8,117 nt of DNA from an uncultured Eubacterium sp. (GCA_910584985.1 CAJUDJ010000041.1:1-8117); one strand, 5' to 3'; counted from the first letter of the stretch, positions 1 to 6,844 are shown. The notes: a model not told the origin generated them from the letters alone. Program-made: numbers and translations.

Positions 1-1019
1 GAAACAAGCCGCTTGCTCCCGATGTGGATTTGAAGGATGTTGCAAAAAATACAACCGGATTCACAGGCGCCGATCTTGAAAATCTGCTGAATGAAGCAGC
101 GCTTCTTACTGCAAGGCGCGGCAAGCATGCGTTAAGCTATGCCGATATACAGGATGCAAGCACCAAGGTAATGATGGGGGCAGAAAAGAAATCCCATAAA
201 TACAGTGAAAAGGCGAAAAAGCTTACAGCTTATCATGAAGCAGGCCATGCGGTTGCCGCATATTATCTGGAGCATCATGATCCTGTTCAGGAAATTTCGA
301 TTATTCCGAGAGGACTTGGTGCAGGCGGTTATACAATGTATCAGCCGCAGGAGGAAAATTACAGTTCTAAAAATGAAATGCTCAGCTATCTTGTTTCCAT
401 GATGGGCGGCCGTGTTGCCGAAGCCATTTCTCTTGACGATATTTCTACCGGCGCTTCAAATGACTTGCAGCGTGCAACACAGATATGCCGTGATATGGTT
501 TCAAAATACGGTATGAGTGATGATATCGGACCGGTTGTTTACGGCGATGAAAACGGCGAAGTATTCCTTGGCAGGGATTTCAGCCATGCAAATAATTACA
601 GTGAAGCAACTTCTGCAAGAATAGATGCCGAAATTGAACGGATGATGCGCAATGCTTATGATTTAACAAAAAATATTCTTACTGCGCATAACGACAAGCT
701 TGTTTTGGTTGCCGAAACGCTTTTGGAAAGAGAAAAAATTACCGGTGAAGAATTTATTTCTCTTATGAAAACAGGCGCACTTCCTGTAGCCGAAGAAAAG
801 GATTTGCCTGCAGAAGATGAGGATGAGAAGAATAATAATCCGTCTGAAAATCTTTCTGAAGATGCTGCAGAGTCTGCTGCTGAAAACGAAACTGCCGAAA
901 CAGCTGAAGAAGCACAGATGCCTGATGAAAACAGCGAAGAAATTATTTCCGGCGCAGAGGTTGCCGACAGAATTACAGAAGAAAATGATTCTGAAAATAA
1001 TGCAGAACGCAATCAATAA
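1..1019 (+). CDS. ftsH: ATP-dependent zinc metalloprotease FtsH, C-terminal part (5' end outside window)
   Basis: This is the C-terminal part of FtsH, a membrane-anchored AAA+ protease that unfolds and degrades membrane and short-lived cytosolic proteins. The frame is open from base 3, so the gene begins upstream and the GTG at 24 is an internal valine codon. The first visible residues (NKPLAPDVDL, then GFTGADLENLLNEAAL) are the AAA+ lid helix region. The zinc-protease signature HEAGH is at 234-248, giving two His ligands and the catalytic Glu. The third ligand is the Asp of STGASND, around base 462. The peptidase domain ends near base 780. After it comes an unusual tail of about 75 residues, very rich in Glu, Asp, Asn and Ala. 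The membrane segments, Walker motifs and second region of homology lie outside the window. A terminator follows at once, so ftsH ends its transcript here. The identification is very secure. Confidence 0.97.
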   Translation, partial: NKPLAPDVDLKDVAKNTTGFTGADLENLLNEAALLTARRGKHALSYADIQDASTKVMMGAEKKSHKYSEKAKKLTAYHEAGHAVAAYYLEHHDPVQEISIIPRGLGAGGYTMYQPQEENYSSKNEMLSYLVSMMGGRVAEAISLDDISTGASNDLQRATQICRDMVSKYGMSDDIGPVVYGDENGEVFLGRDFSHANNYSEATSARIDAEIERMMRNAYDLTKNILTAHNDKLVLVAETLLEREKITGEEFISLMKTGALPVAEEKDLPAEDEDEKNNNPSENLSEDAAESAAENETAETAEEAQMPDENSEEIISGAEVADRITEENDSENNAERNQ

Positions 1020-1041
1020 ACAAAAATAAATAATTAACGGG

Positions 1042-1075
1042 AAAGAGGCTTTTATTTCGGAAGTCTCTTTTTCTT
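1042..1075 (+). terminator. Rho-independent terminator after ftsH
   Basis: A 10-bp stem pairs AAAGAGGCTT (1042-1051) with AAGTCTCTTT (1061-1070) through one G-U wobble. The loop is 9 nt, and the stem is followed by TTCTT and preceded by A residues. It lies 23 bp after the ftsH stop and just upstream of the next promoter, so it separates the two transcription units. Confidence 0.85.
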
Positions 1076-1079
1076 TATA

Positions 1080-1126
1080 TTGTAATTGTTATTACAAAAT
1101 CTTGACAAAAATACAATATCTTGTAT
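1080..1126. promoter_or_regulatory. Paired inverted repeats, candidate operator for the topoisomerase operon
   Basis: Two perfect inverted repeats lie in the promoter region. The first is TTGTAAT-tgtt-ATTACAA at 1080-1097, directly upstream of the -35 box. The second is ATACAA-tatc-TTGTAT at 1111-1126, which fills the spacer and overlaps the first three bases of the -10 box. Together they give four copies of the core TTGTA/TACAA. The position is where a repressor would block RNA polymerase, but no regulator is known from the sequence and AT-rich DNA makes short palindromes by chance. Operator function is an inference. Confidence 0.4.
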
Positions 1127-1129
1127 AAT
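1102..1129 (+). promoter_or_regulatory. Sigma-A-type promoter of the topoisomerase operon
   Basis: A perfect -35 box TTGACA (1102-1107) and a perfect -10 box TATAAT (1124-1129) are separated by 16 bp. Transcription would begin near 1136, giving a leader of about 42 nt before the ATG at 1178. This is the best match to the housekeeping consensus in the window and predicts strong basal expression. Confidence 0.9.
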
Positions 1130-1177
1130 ATAGATTTGTGTATTGAAAAGGTTGAATTCTTTTTTTCGGAGGTAAAA

Positions 1178-3154
1178 ATGGCTAAGAAAAATGAATACGG
1201 CAACGACAGTATAAAATCTCTTAAAGGTGCTGACCGTGTAAGAAAAAGACCTGCCGTTATTTTCGGTTCGGACGGCATAGAGGGCTGCCAGCATTCTATT
1301 TTTGAAATTATGTCCAATTCAATAGATGAAGCCCGCGAAGGCAGAGGAAATAAAATTGTTGTAACAAAGTTTGAAGACGGCTCTGTTGAGGTGCAGGATT
1401 TCGGCGCAGGTATTCCCGTTGATTTCAACAAGGCTGAAAATGAATATAACTGGAAGCTGCTTTTCTGTGAAATGTATGCAGGCGGAAAATATGATAACGG
1501 CGCGGAAAACTATGAATTTTCGCTTGGTTTAAACGGTCTTGGTTTGTGTGCCACACAGTATGCTTCGGAATATATGGATGCCGAAATTCATTCGGACGGC
1601 TATTGCTATACGCTTCATTTTGAAAAGGGCGAAAATATCGGCGGCCTGAAAAAAGAGCCGTATAATAAGAAGGACACCGGTTCCAGAATCAGATGGAAGC
1701 CAGATTTGGAAGTATTTACCGATATTAATGTTCCTGCTGAATTTTTCCATGAAACCATAAAAAGACAAGCCATCGTTAATGACGGCGTTGCTTTCATTTT
1801 TAAAAATCAGGTCGGTTCAAAATTTGAAACAACGGAATATTGTTATCATAACGGAATAAAGGACTATGTTAAGGAGCTTGCTGCCGAAACCGCTTTCACT
1901 TCTCCGCAGTACTGGGAATGTGAAAGAATGGGAAAGGATAGGGAAGACCTTCCCGAATATAAACTGAAAATTAAAGCATCATTATGCTTTTCTCAAAAAA
2001 TACAGCTTAAGGAATATTATCATAATTCCAGCTTTTTGGAGCATGGCGGATCGCCGGAAAAGGCATTCAGAAGCGCATTTGTAAACCAGATTAATGCTTA
2101 TCTAAAAGCAAACAATAAATACAGCAAAACGGACAGCCAGATTAATGTGCAGGATATTGAGGATATACTGATTTTTGTTGTATCCTCCTTTTCCACGCAG
2201 ACTTCCTATGAAAATCAGACGAAAAAGGCAATTACAAATAAATTTATTCAGGAAGCGATGACGGATTTCTTCCGCAAGCAGCTTGAGGTTTATTTTATCG
2301 AAAATAAACTGGAGGCTGAAAAAATAGCCGATCAGGTTATAATTAATATGCGAAGCCGTGTTAAAGCGGAGAATACAAGAAAAACGCTGAAGAATACGCT
2401 TCAGAGTAAAATGGATATGACAAACCGTATCCAGAAATTTGTTGACTGCCGCTCCAAGGATGTAAACGAGCGTGAAATTTTCATTGTTGAGGGTGATTCT
2501 GCGCTCGGCGCCTGCAAGCAGGCAAGAGATGCCAATTTCCAGGCAATTATGCCGATAAGAGGAAAGATTTTAAACTGTCTGAAAAGTGAATACGATAAAA
2601 TTTTCAAAAGCGAAATAATTACGGATTTAATTAAAGTGCTCGGCTGCGGTGTTGAGGTTCGTTCAAAAGCTGCAAAAGGGCTTTCTGAATTTGATATGAA
2701 TAATTTCCGCTGGAGCAAAGTTTTGATCTGCACCGATGCCGATGTGGACGGATTCCATATCAGAACCCTTGTTTTAACAATGATTTACCGCCTTATGCCG
2801 CAGCTGATAGAGCAGGGAAAGGTGTTTATTGACGAATCCCCGCTTTATGAGGTTACCTGTAAGGATCAAACCTATTTTGCTTATAATGAATTGGAAATGG
2901 ATAGAATAAAAGAGGAAATCGGCAATCAGAAATATACCGTGCAGCGTTCCAAAGGGCTTGGTGAAAACGAAGCTGATATGATGGCGCTTACCACAATGAA
3001 TCCTGCAACAAGAAGGCTGATTCTTGTTACGCCGGACGAGGCGGAAAAAACCTCACAGATTTTTGATATGCTTCTCGGTGATAATCTGGACGGCAGAAAG
3101 CAGTATATAACCGATTTCGGCCATCTTTATATTGATGCCGCAGATGTAAGTTAA
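1178..3154 (+). CDS. parE: Type IIA DNA topoisomerase, ATPase/Toprim (B) subunit, ParE-like, divergent
   Basis: This 658-residue protein is the ATP-hydrolysing subunit of a GyrB/ParE-family topoisomerase, which works with the next gene product to pass one DNA duplex through another. The GHKL ATPase is visible: catalytic Glu43 and Mg-binding Asn47 (FEIMSNSIDEA), DFGAGIP at 74-80, lid AGGK at 101-104 and GLNGLG at 117-122. The transducer Gln-Thr-Lys loop is at 347-349. The Toprim domain has EGDSA at 438-442 and DADVDG at 520-525. QRSKGLGE is at 589-596. The ATG at 1178 is chosen because GGAGG (1168-1172) precedes it by 5 nt; a longer reading from TTG 1121 would start inside the -10 box. Several motifs depart from the norm (DNGRGIP and GLHGVG are usual), so ParE rather than GyrB is inferred from context and the partner subunit. 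Length is normal for the family, and all metal and ATP residues checked are present, so it should be active. Confidence 0.85.
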   Translation: MAKKNEYGNDSIKSLKGADRVRKRPAVIFGSDGIEGCQHSIFEIMSNSIDEAREGRGNKIVVTKFEDGSVEVQDFGAGIPVDFNKAENEYNWKLLFCEMYAGGKYDNGAENYEFSLGLNGLGLCATQYASEYMDAEIHSDGYCYTLHFEKGENIGGLKKEPYNKKDTGSRIRWKPDLEVFTDINVPAEFFHETIKRQAIVNDGVAFIFKNQVGSKFETTEYCYHNGIKDYVKELAAETAFTSPQYWECERMGKDREDLPEYKLKIKASLCFSQKIQLKEYYHNSSFLEHGGSPEKAFRSAFVNQINAYLKANNKYSKTDSQINVQDIEDILIFVVSSFSTQTSYENQTKKAITNKFIQEAMTDFFRKQLEVYFIENKLEAEKIADQVIINMRSRVKAENTRKTLKNTLQSKMDMTNRIQKFVDCRSKDVNEREIFIVEGDSALGACKQARDANFQAIMPIRGKILNCLKSEYDKIFKSEIITDLIKVLGCGVEVRSKAAKGLSEFDMNNFRWSKVLICTDADVDGFHIRTLVLTMIYRLMPQLIEQGKVFIDESPLYEVTCKDQTYFAYNELEMDRIKEEIGNQKYTVQRSKGLGENEADMMALTTMNPATRRLILVTPDEAEKTSQIFDMLLGDNLDGRKQYITDFGHLYIDAADVS

Positions 3155-3160
3155 GGAGGT
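3152..3160 (+). promoter_or_regulatory. Ribosome site of parC overlapping the parE stop
   Basis: The sequence TAAGGAGGT contains the parE stop codon TAA and a near-perfect Shine-Dalgarno sequence, with the parC ATG at 3170. The overlap makes translational coupling and balanced subunit synthesis likely. Coupling itself is an inference. Confidence 0.8.
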
Positions 3161-3169
3161 CTGTTTTTT

Positions 3170-5410
3170 ATGGCAAAAAGAAAAAAGAATATGCCTGAAA
3201 ATACAGGCACGCTTAATGAAAATGTGCATATTGAAAACGCCGGCACCGTAACAAGGGAAATCATCACGGATACGCTTACCAAAAACTTTATGCCTTATGC
3301 AATGAGCGTTATCCTTTCGCGTGCCATTCCCGAAATTGACGGCTTGAAGCCTTCACACAGAAAACTGCTTTATACCATGTATAATATGGGGCTTCTGAAA
3401 GGCTCCACAATAAAAAGTGCAAATATTGTGGGCAGAACCATGCAGCTGAATCCGCACGGTGATGCATCTATTTATGAAACCATGGTAAGGCTTTCAAGAG
3501 GAAATGAAAGTCTATTATATCCATATGTTGAATCAAAAGGCAATTTCGGCAAGGCATATTCCAAAAATATGATGTATGCTGCTTCCCGCTATACGGAAGC
3601 AAAGCTTGCACCGATTTGCAAAGAACTTTTTGATGATATAGACAAGGACACGGTTGATTTTGTTGATAATTATGATAACACAATGAAAGAGCCAAGGCTT
3701 TTGCCTGTAACCTTTCCGTCTATTCTCTGCAATGTTACAACGGGTATTGCCGCAGGTATGGCTTCTTCGATTGCTTCCTTTAATCTTAAAGAGGTGTGCG
3801 AAACCGTTATTGCACTTATGAAAAACCCCGAACATGTGATTTCCGATACTCTGATTGCACCGGATTTTGTGGGCGGCGGTTATGTAATCTATGATAAACA
3901 GGAATTTGAAAAAATTTATGCCACAGGCAGAGGCTCGGTTAAAATTCGCTCTAAATATACTTATGACAAGTCTTATAATTGTATTGATATTACGGAAATT
4001 CCGCCCACAACCACCTCGGAAGCAATTATTGATAAAATTATTGAGCTTGTAAAAGCGAATAAAATAAAAGAAATTTCCGATATAAGGGATGAAACAGATT
4101 TAAAGGGTCTTAAAATTACAATCGATCTGAAGCGCGGGACAGAGCCGGACAGGCTTATGGCAAGACTTTATAAAATGACGCCGCTGGAGGATTCCTTTGC
4201 GTGCAATTTCAATGTGCTTATTAATGGTGTGCCCAAGGTAAGGGGCGTTGCTGAACTTCTGGATGAATGGATTAAATTCCGTCTTGCATGTGTTACAAGA
4301 AGAATCAATTTCAGCCTTACAAAAAAAAGAAAACAGCTTCATCTTCTCAAGGGGCTTTCCAAAATTCTGCTTGATATTGACAAGGCCATAAAAATCGTAA
4401 GAGAAACAGAAAGCGAAACAGAGGTTGTTCCGAATCTTATGATTGGCTTCGGAATTGATGAAATTCAGGCCGAATATGTTGCAGAAATCAAGCTTCGCCA
4501 TCTGAACAGAGAATATATCTTAAAAAGAATTAAGGATATAGAAGTTCTTGAGGATGAAATTGCCGATCTTGAAAAAACGCTTTCAAGCAAAACAAGGATG
4601 AAAAAAATCATTATTGCAGAGCTTGAAAATGTTATGAATAAATATGATAACGGCAGGCGGTCGGAAATTCTTTATGATGTTCCGGAGGACGAAGCAGATA
4701 CGGAATCGGATATTCCTGATTATCCCGTAACCATTTTCATAACGGCAGGCGGATATGCAAAAAAAATCAGAACCGCAAATCTGCGCATGAGCGGAGAGCA
4801 GAAGCTTAAAGAAGGCGACACAATTATCGAAACGGTTGAATGCTCAAACAAAGATGAAATTCTTGCTTTCTCCAATAAAGCACAGGTGTATAAAGCAAAG
4901 GTGGATGATTTTCAGGACACGAAAGCATCCGTGTTAGGCGAATATGTTGCTTCAAAGCTGAATATGGAGGAGGAAGAGGAAACCTCCTATATTGCAGTAT
5001 TCAGCGAATATAAGGGCTATATGGTTTTTGTTTTTGAAAACGGAAAAATTGCCAAAGTGGATATGGCTGCCTATGAAACAAAAACAAACCGCAAAAAGCT
5101 GATTAACGCTTACAGCGATAAATCTCCGCTTGCAGCGGCAATGTATCTGCCTGAGGATACGGATATTGTTATCTGTGCATCAAACGGAAGGAAGCTTCTT
5201 GTGAATACGGCTTCCGTTCTTCCCAAAACAACAAAAAGCACGCAGGGTGTGCAGGCAATAACGCTGAAGAAAAAATCAGATAAAGTAGAATCCGTTCATC
5301 TGTATCGGGAAGGCGAGTTTGAAAAGCCTTACAGATACAGACCTAAAAATCTGCCTGCTGCCGGGGCGCTTCCAAGTGCTGCGGATATAGGGGAGCAGCT
5401 TACTTTTTAA
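3170..5410 (+). CDS. parC: Type IIA DNA topoisomerase, DNA breakage-reunion (A) subunit, ParC-like, divergent
   Basis: This 746-residue protein is the DNA-cutting subunit, forming an A2B2 enzyme with the upstream product. The winged-helix/tower region begins at about residue 30 (FMPYAMSVILSRAIPEIDGLKPSHRK). NPHGD is at 94-98 and the active-site Tyr141 lies in ASRYTEAKL, preceded by Arg140. A coiled-coil region runs from about 440 to 490. A C-terminal set of beta-pinwheel blades follows at roughly 515-710 (for example ITAGGYAKKIRTA and SNGRKLLVNT). No GyrA box (QRRGGRG) is present, and the length matches ParC (about 750) better than GyrA, so topoisomerase IV-type decatenation is more likely than supercoiling. 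Odd points: the residue aligned to the quinolone-contact serine is Ala99, the following acidic position is Glu103 as in ParC, and the usual HPHGD and DGQGN are NPHGD and ESKGN. The intergenic gap to parE is 15 bp. A second gyrase-like paralogue remains the main alternative. Confidence 0.83.
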   Translation: MAKRKKNMPENTGTLNENVHIENAGTVTREIITDTLTKNFMPYAMSVILSRAIPEIDGLKPSHRKLLYTMYNMGLLKGSTIKSANIVGRTMQLNPHGDASIYETMVRLSRGNESLLYPYVESKGNFGKAYSKNMMYAASRYTEAKLAPICKELFDDIDKDTVDFVDNYDNTMKEPRLLPVTFPSILCNVTTGIAAGMASSIASFNLKEVCETVIALMKNPEHVISDTLIAPDFVGGGYVIYDKQEFEKIYATGRGSVKIRSKYTYDKSYNCIDITEIPPTTTSEAIIDKIIELVKANKIKEISDIRDETDLKGLKITIDLKRGTEPDRLMARLYKMTPLEDSFACNFNVLINGVPKVRGVAELLDEWIKFRLACVTRRINFSLTKKRKQLHLLKGLSKILLDIDKAIKIVRETESETEVVPNLMIGFGIDEIQAEYVAEIKLRHLNREYILKRIKDIEVLEDEIADLEKTLSSKTRMKKIIIAELENVMNKYDNGRRSEILYDVPEDEADTESDIPDYPVTIFITAGGYAKKIRTANLRMSGEQKLKEGDTIIETVECSNKDEILAFSNKAQVYKAKVDDFQDTKASVLGEYVASKLNMEEEEETSYIAVFSEYKGYMVFVFENGKIAKVDMAAYETKTNRKKLINAYSDKSPLAAAMYLPEDTDIVICASNGRKLLVNTASVLPKTTKSTQGVQAITLKKKSDKVESVHLYREGEFEKPYRYRPKNLPAAGALPSAADIGEQLTF

Positions 5411-5424
5411 TAGAATATGTAATA

Positions 5425-5478
5425 CCATCTTTTAAAAAGATGGCAGACGGTATGGCAAACGCTTAATAACTTACCGTC
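5425..5478. other. Hairpin-rich segment after parC
   Basis: Two inverted repeats lie in the parC-secG gap: CCATCTTTT/AAAAGATGG (5425-5433 with 5435-5443, usable stem about 7 bp) and GACGGTA/TACCGTC (5446-5452 with 5472-5478, 19-nt loop). ATACC (5422-5426) could also pair with GGTAT (5449-5453), giving competing folds. Neither hairpin is followed by a T-tract on either strand, so they are not canonical terminators. They may protect the parC mRNA 3' end or act as an imperfect terminator; the role is unknown. Confidence 0.5.
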
Positions 5479-5538
5479 AAAAATAGTATGTAATTTAACG
5501 CAAAAAAAATTCACGCCAATTAATACCAAAAAAAACAC

Positions 5539-5567
5539 TTGCATTCTGTAACCTGTTGTGATATAAT
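5539..5567 (+). promoter_or_regulatory. Extended -10 promoter of secG
   Basis: The -10 box TATAAT (5562-5567) is preceded by TGA, making an extended -10 element TGnTATAAT from 5559. A partial -35 box TTGCAT (5539-5544) sits 17 bp upstream. Transcription would start near 5574, leaving a short leader of about 29 nt before the secG ATG. Confidence 0.8.
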
Positions 5568-5602
5568 CCATTAGTATCAATTATCTATGGAGGATGTTTA
5601 CG

Positions 5603-5854
5603 ATGCTCTGGTATCATTATGTTTTCGGTGCAGTTCTTATAATTGCGTCAATTATTATTACAATTATTGTTCTTATGCAAGAGGGAAGATCACAGAATCT
5701 TTCAGGTGCCATTGCAGGCGGTGCTGAAACCTTTCTCGGAAAAGCAAAGGCACGCACGATTGAGGCTAAGCTTGAAAAGATGACAAAGTGGCTTATTGTT
5801 GGTTTCTTTATTGTTGTTCTTGCCGCATTCCTTATTTTTATTTTTGTTGGCTGA
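5603..5854 (+). CDS. secG: Preprotein translocase subunit SecG
   Basis: This 83-residue membrane protein is the small accessory subunit of the SecYEG channel, which assists SecA-driven export of unfolded proteins across the cytoplasmic membrane. Two hydrophobic helices (about residues 5-25 and 62-82) flank a cytoplasmic loop. The loop carries the family pattern QEGRSQNLSGAIAGGAETFLGK followed by a basic Lys/Arg-rich stretch (KAKARTIEAKLEK). The length fits the family (about 75-85). The ATG at 5603 is chosen because GGAGG (5589-5593) lies 9 nt upstream; an in-frame ATG at 5594 touches that site and could not be used well. The gene has its own promoter and its own terminator, so it can be made alone. 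In many Firmicutes secG is followed by the RNase R gene rnr and smpB; here the next gene is a different nuclease. Confidence 0.95.
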   Translation: MLWYHYVFGAVLIIASIIITIIVLMQEGRSQNLSGAIAGGAETFLGKAKARTIEAKLEKMTKWLIVGFFIVVLAAFLIFIFVG

Positions 5855-5861
5855 TAAGAAT

Positions 5862-5894
5862 GATAACCTTGCGTTATGCAGGGTTATTTTTTTT
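5862..5894 (+). terminator. Rho-independent terminator after secG
   Basis: ATAACCTTGC (5863-5872) pairs with GCAGGGTTAT (5878-5887) through one G-U wobble. The loop is GTTAT, and a run of eight T residues (5887-5894) follows. It lies between the secG stop and the ribosome site of the exonuclease gene, so the exonuclease needs read-through or a promoter I cannot see. Confidence 0.92.
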
Positions 5895-5912
5895 GCAGAT
5901 TTCGGAGAAAAC

Positions 5913-6797
5913 ATGTTTTATGTTATTTTTGATTTAGAATGGAATAACGCCTATGATTACAGATTTGGAAAAGGTATGAATGAAATCATAGAAATAGGCG
6001 CTGTTAAGCTGGATGAAAAATTGAATATTGCAGACACTTTCAAGCAGCTTGTGAAGCCAAAGCTTTCCAGAAAGCTTTCGTCAAGATTCAAAAATTTAAC
6101 GCATATTTCTTTGGAGGAAATTAACAGCTCGGGCATACCGTTTGAAAATGCTGTTTCTGATTTTGCCAGATGGAGCGGCGGTGAAGACAGTGTATTCTTA
6201 AGCTGGTCCAACAGTGATCTTTATGTGCTTATAGATAATTTTAAAAAATTTATGGGCTCTTCCTCGGTGGATTTTATCAAAAAATATGCCGATTTGCAGA
6301 AATACTGCCAGTCGTTTATTGCTTCTGACGGTGCAAATCAGATAAGTCTTTCAAAGTGCGCTGAAATTTTTGAAATAAATGTTGACACCGATACGCTGCA
6401 CAGAGCGCTGGAGGACTGCTGCATTTCAGCAGAATGCTTCAGAAAGGTTTATGACAGAAAAAAATTCAGTGGATATGTAACGGAATGTGATAAAGCATTT
6501 TTTGAAAGACTGGTTTATAAACCGTACTATCTGACAAAAACGGTTTCTGAAGATTTCAATGTGAATACACAGGAGCTTATCTGCCCATACTGTAAATCCG
6601 GTATGCGTGTTCTCAAGAATTATGAATCGGTTAATAAATGCTTCAGAACAGTTTGTGAATGTACGCAGTGCAAAAAGAAATTCTGGGCATTTATCAGGGC
6701 AAAGAAAACTTATGACGGTGTTGTTGTAACAAAAAAAATTAATGTTATGAATAAGAGAAGGGCTGCTGCCTTCAGCCGTAAAAATAAGCTTATGTAA
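5913..6797 (+). CDS. DEDDh-type 3'-5' exonuclease with C-terminal zinc ribbon
   Basis: This 294-residue protein resembles the DnaQ/KapD-like exonucleases that remove nucleotides from 3' ends of DNA or RNA using two metal ions. Exo I is FDLEW (Asp7, Glu9), supported by EIIEIGAVKL at 24-33. The exo II aspartate is probably Asp102 (WSNSDLY). Exo III is HRALED (His163, Asp168), which marks the DEDDh class. After the nuclease domain (about 1-185) comes a segment of about 35 residues without a motif, then a zinc ribbon at about 224-253 with CPYC (Cys224, Cys227) and CTQC (Cys250, Cys253), ending in a basic tail. The ATG at 5913 is chosen because GGAG (5904-5907) precedes it by 5 nt; the frame is open upstream into secG without a ribosome site. 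The substrate is unknown. KapD acts on sporulation in Bacillus, but orthology is not shown here. The ribbon suggests RNA or DNA binding. Confidence 0.82.
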   Translation: MFYVIFDLEWNNAYDYRFGKGMNEIIEIGAVKLDEKLNIADTFKQLVKPKLSRKLSSRFKNLTHISLEEINSSGIPFENAVSDFARWSGGEDSVFLSWSNSDLYVLIDNFKKFMGSSSVDFIKKYADLQKYCQSFIASDGANQISLSKCAEIFEINVDTDTLHRALEDCCISAECFRKVYDRKKFSGYVTECDKAFFERLVYKPYYLTKTVSEDFNVNTQELICPYCKSGMRVLKNYESVNKCFRTVCECTQCKKKFWAFIRAKKTYDGVVVTKKINVMNKRRAAAFSRKNKLM

Positions 6798-6800
6798 AAA

Positions 6801-6844
6801 TTTACAAAAAATTTCTTTATTACGGATAATATTTATTGTATAAT
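6801..6844 (+). promoter_or_regulatory. Promoter region of the penicillin-binding protein gene
   Basis: Two sigma-A-like options overlap. One is TTTACA (6801-6806) with GATAAT (6825-6830) at an 18-bp spacing. The other is a perfect TATAAT (6839-6844) with a weak TTTATT (6816-6821) at 17 bp. Sequence alone does not decide between them; start sites would fall near 6837 or 6851. No terminator for the upstream exonuclease is seen, so read-through into this gene is also possible. Confidence 0.6.

Noticed and set aside
656..1016. Two minus-strand open frames of about 118 codons opposite the ftsH tail
   Set aside because: They are low-complexity (Ser/Phe-rich) mirrors of the acidic tail repeats, with no ribosome site or recognisable domain.
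1121..1177. Longer parE reading starting at TTG 1121
   Set aside because: The codon lies within the promoter and overlaps the -10 box, so it would not be in the mRNA. The ATG at 1178 has a good ribosome site.
4100..4501. Minus-strand open frame of 133 codons inside parC
   Set aside because: It lies opposite a well-supported gene, has no domain or ribosome site, and its composition is that of an antisense shadow.
5425..5478. Hairpins after parC as a rho-independent terminator
   Set aside because: No T-tract follows either stem on either strand, so I list them only as structured DNA of unknown role.
5796..5912. Upstream extension of the exonuclease frame into secG
   Set aside because: It overlaps secG and its terminator, has no ribosome site, and encodes no part of the nuclease fold; the DxE motif starts right after the ATG at 5913.
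6794..6805. GTAAA-aa-TTTAC palindrome at the exonuclease stop
   Set aside because: Five A/T-rich base pairs with a 2-nt centre cannot form a useful hairpin, and it overlaps the -35 box by chance.
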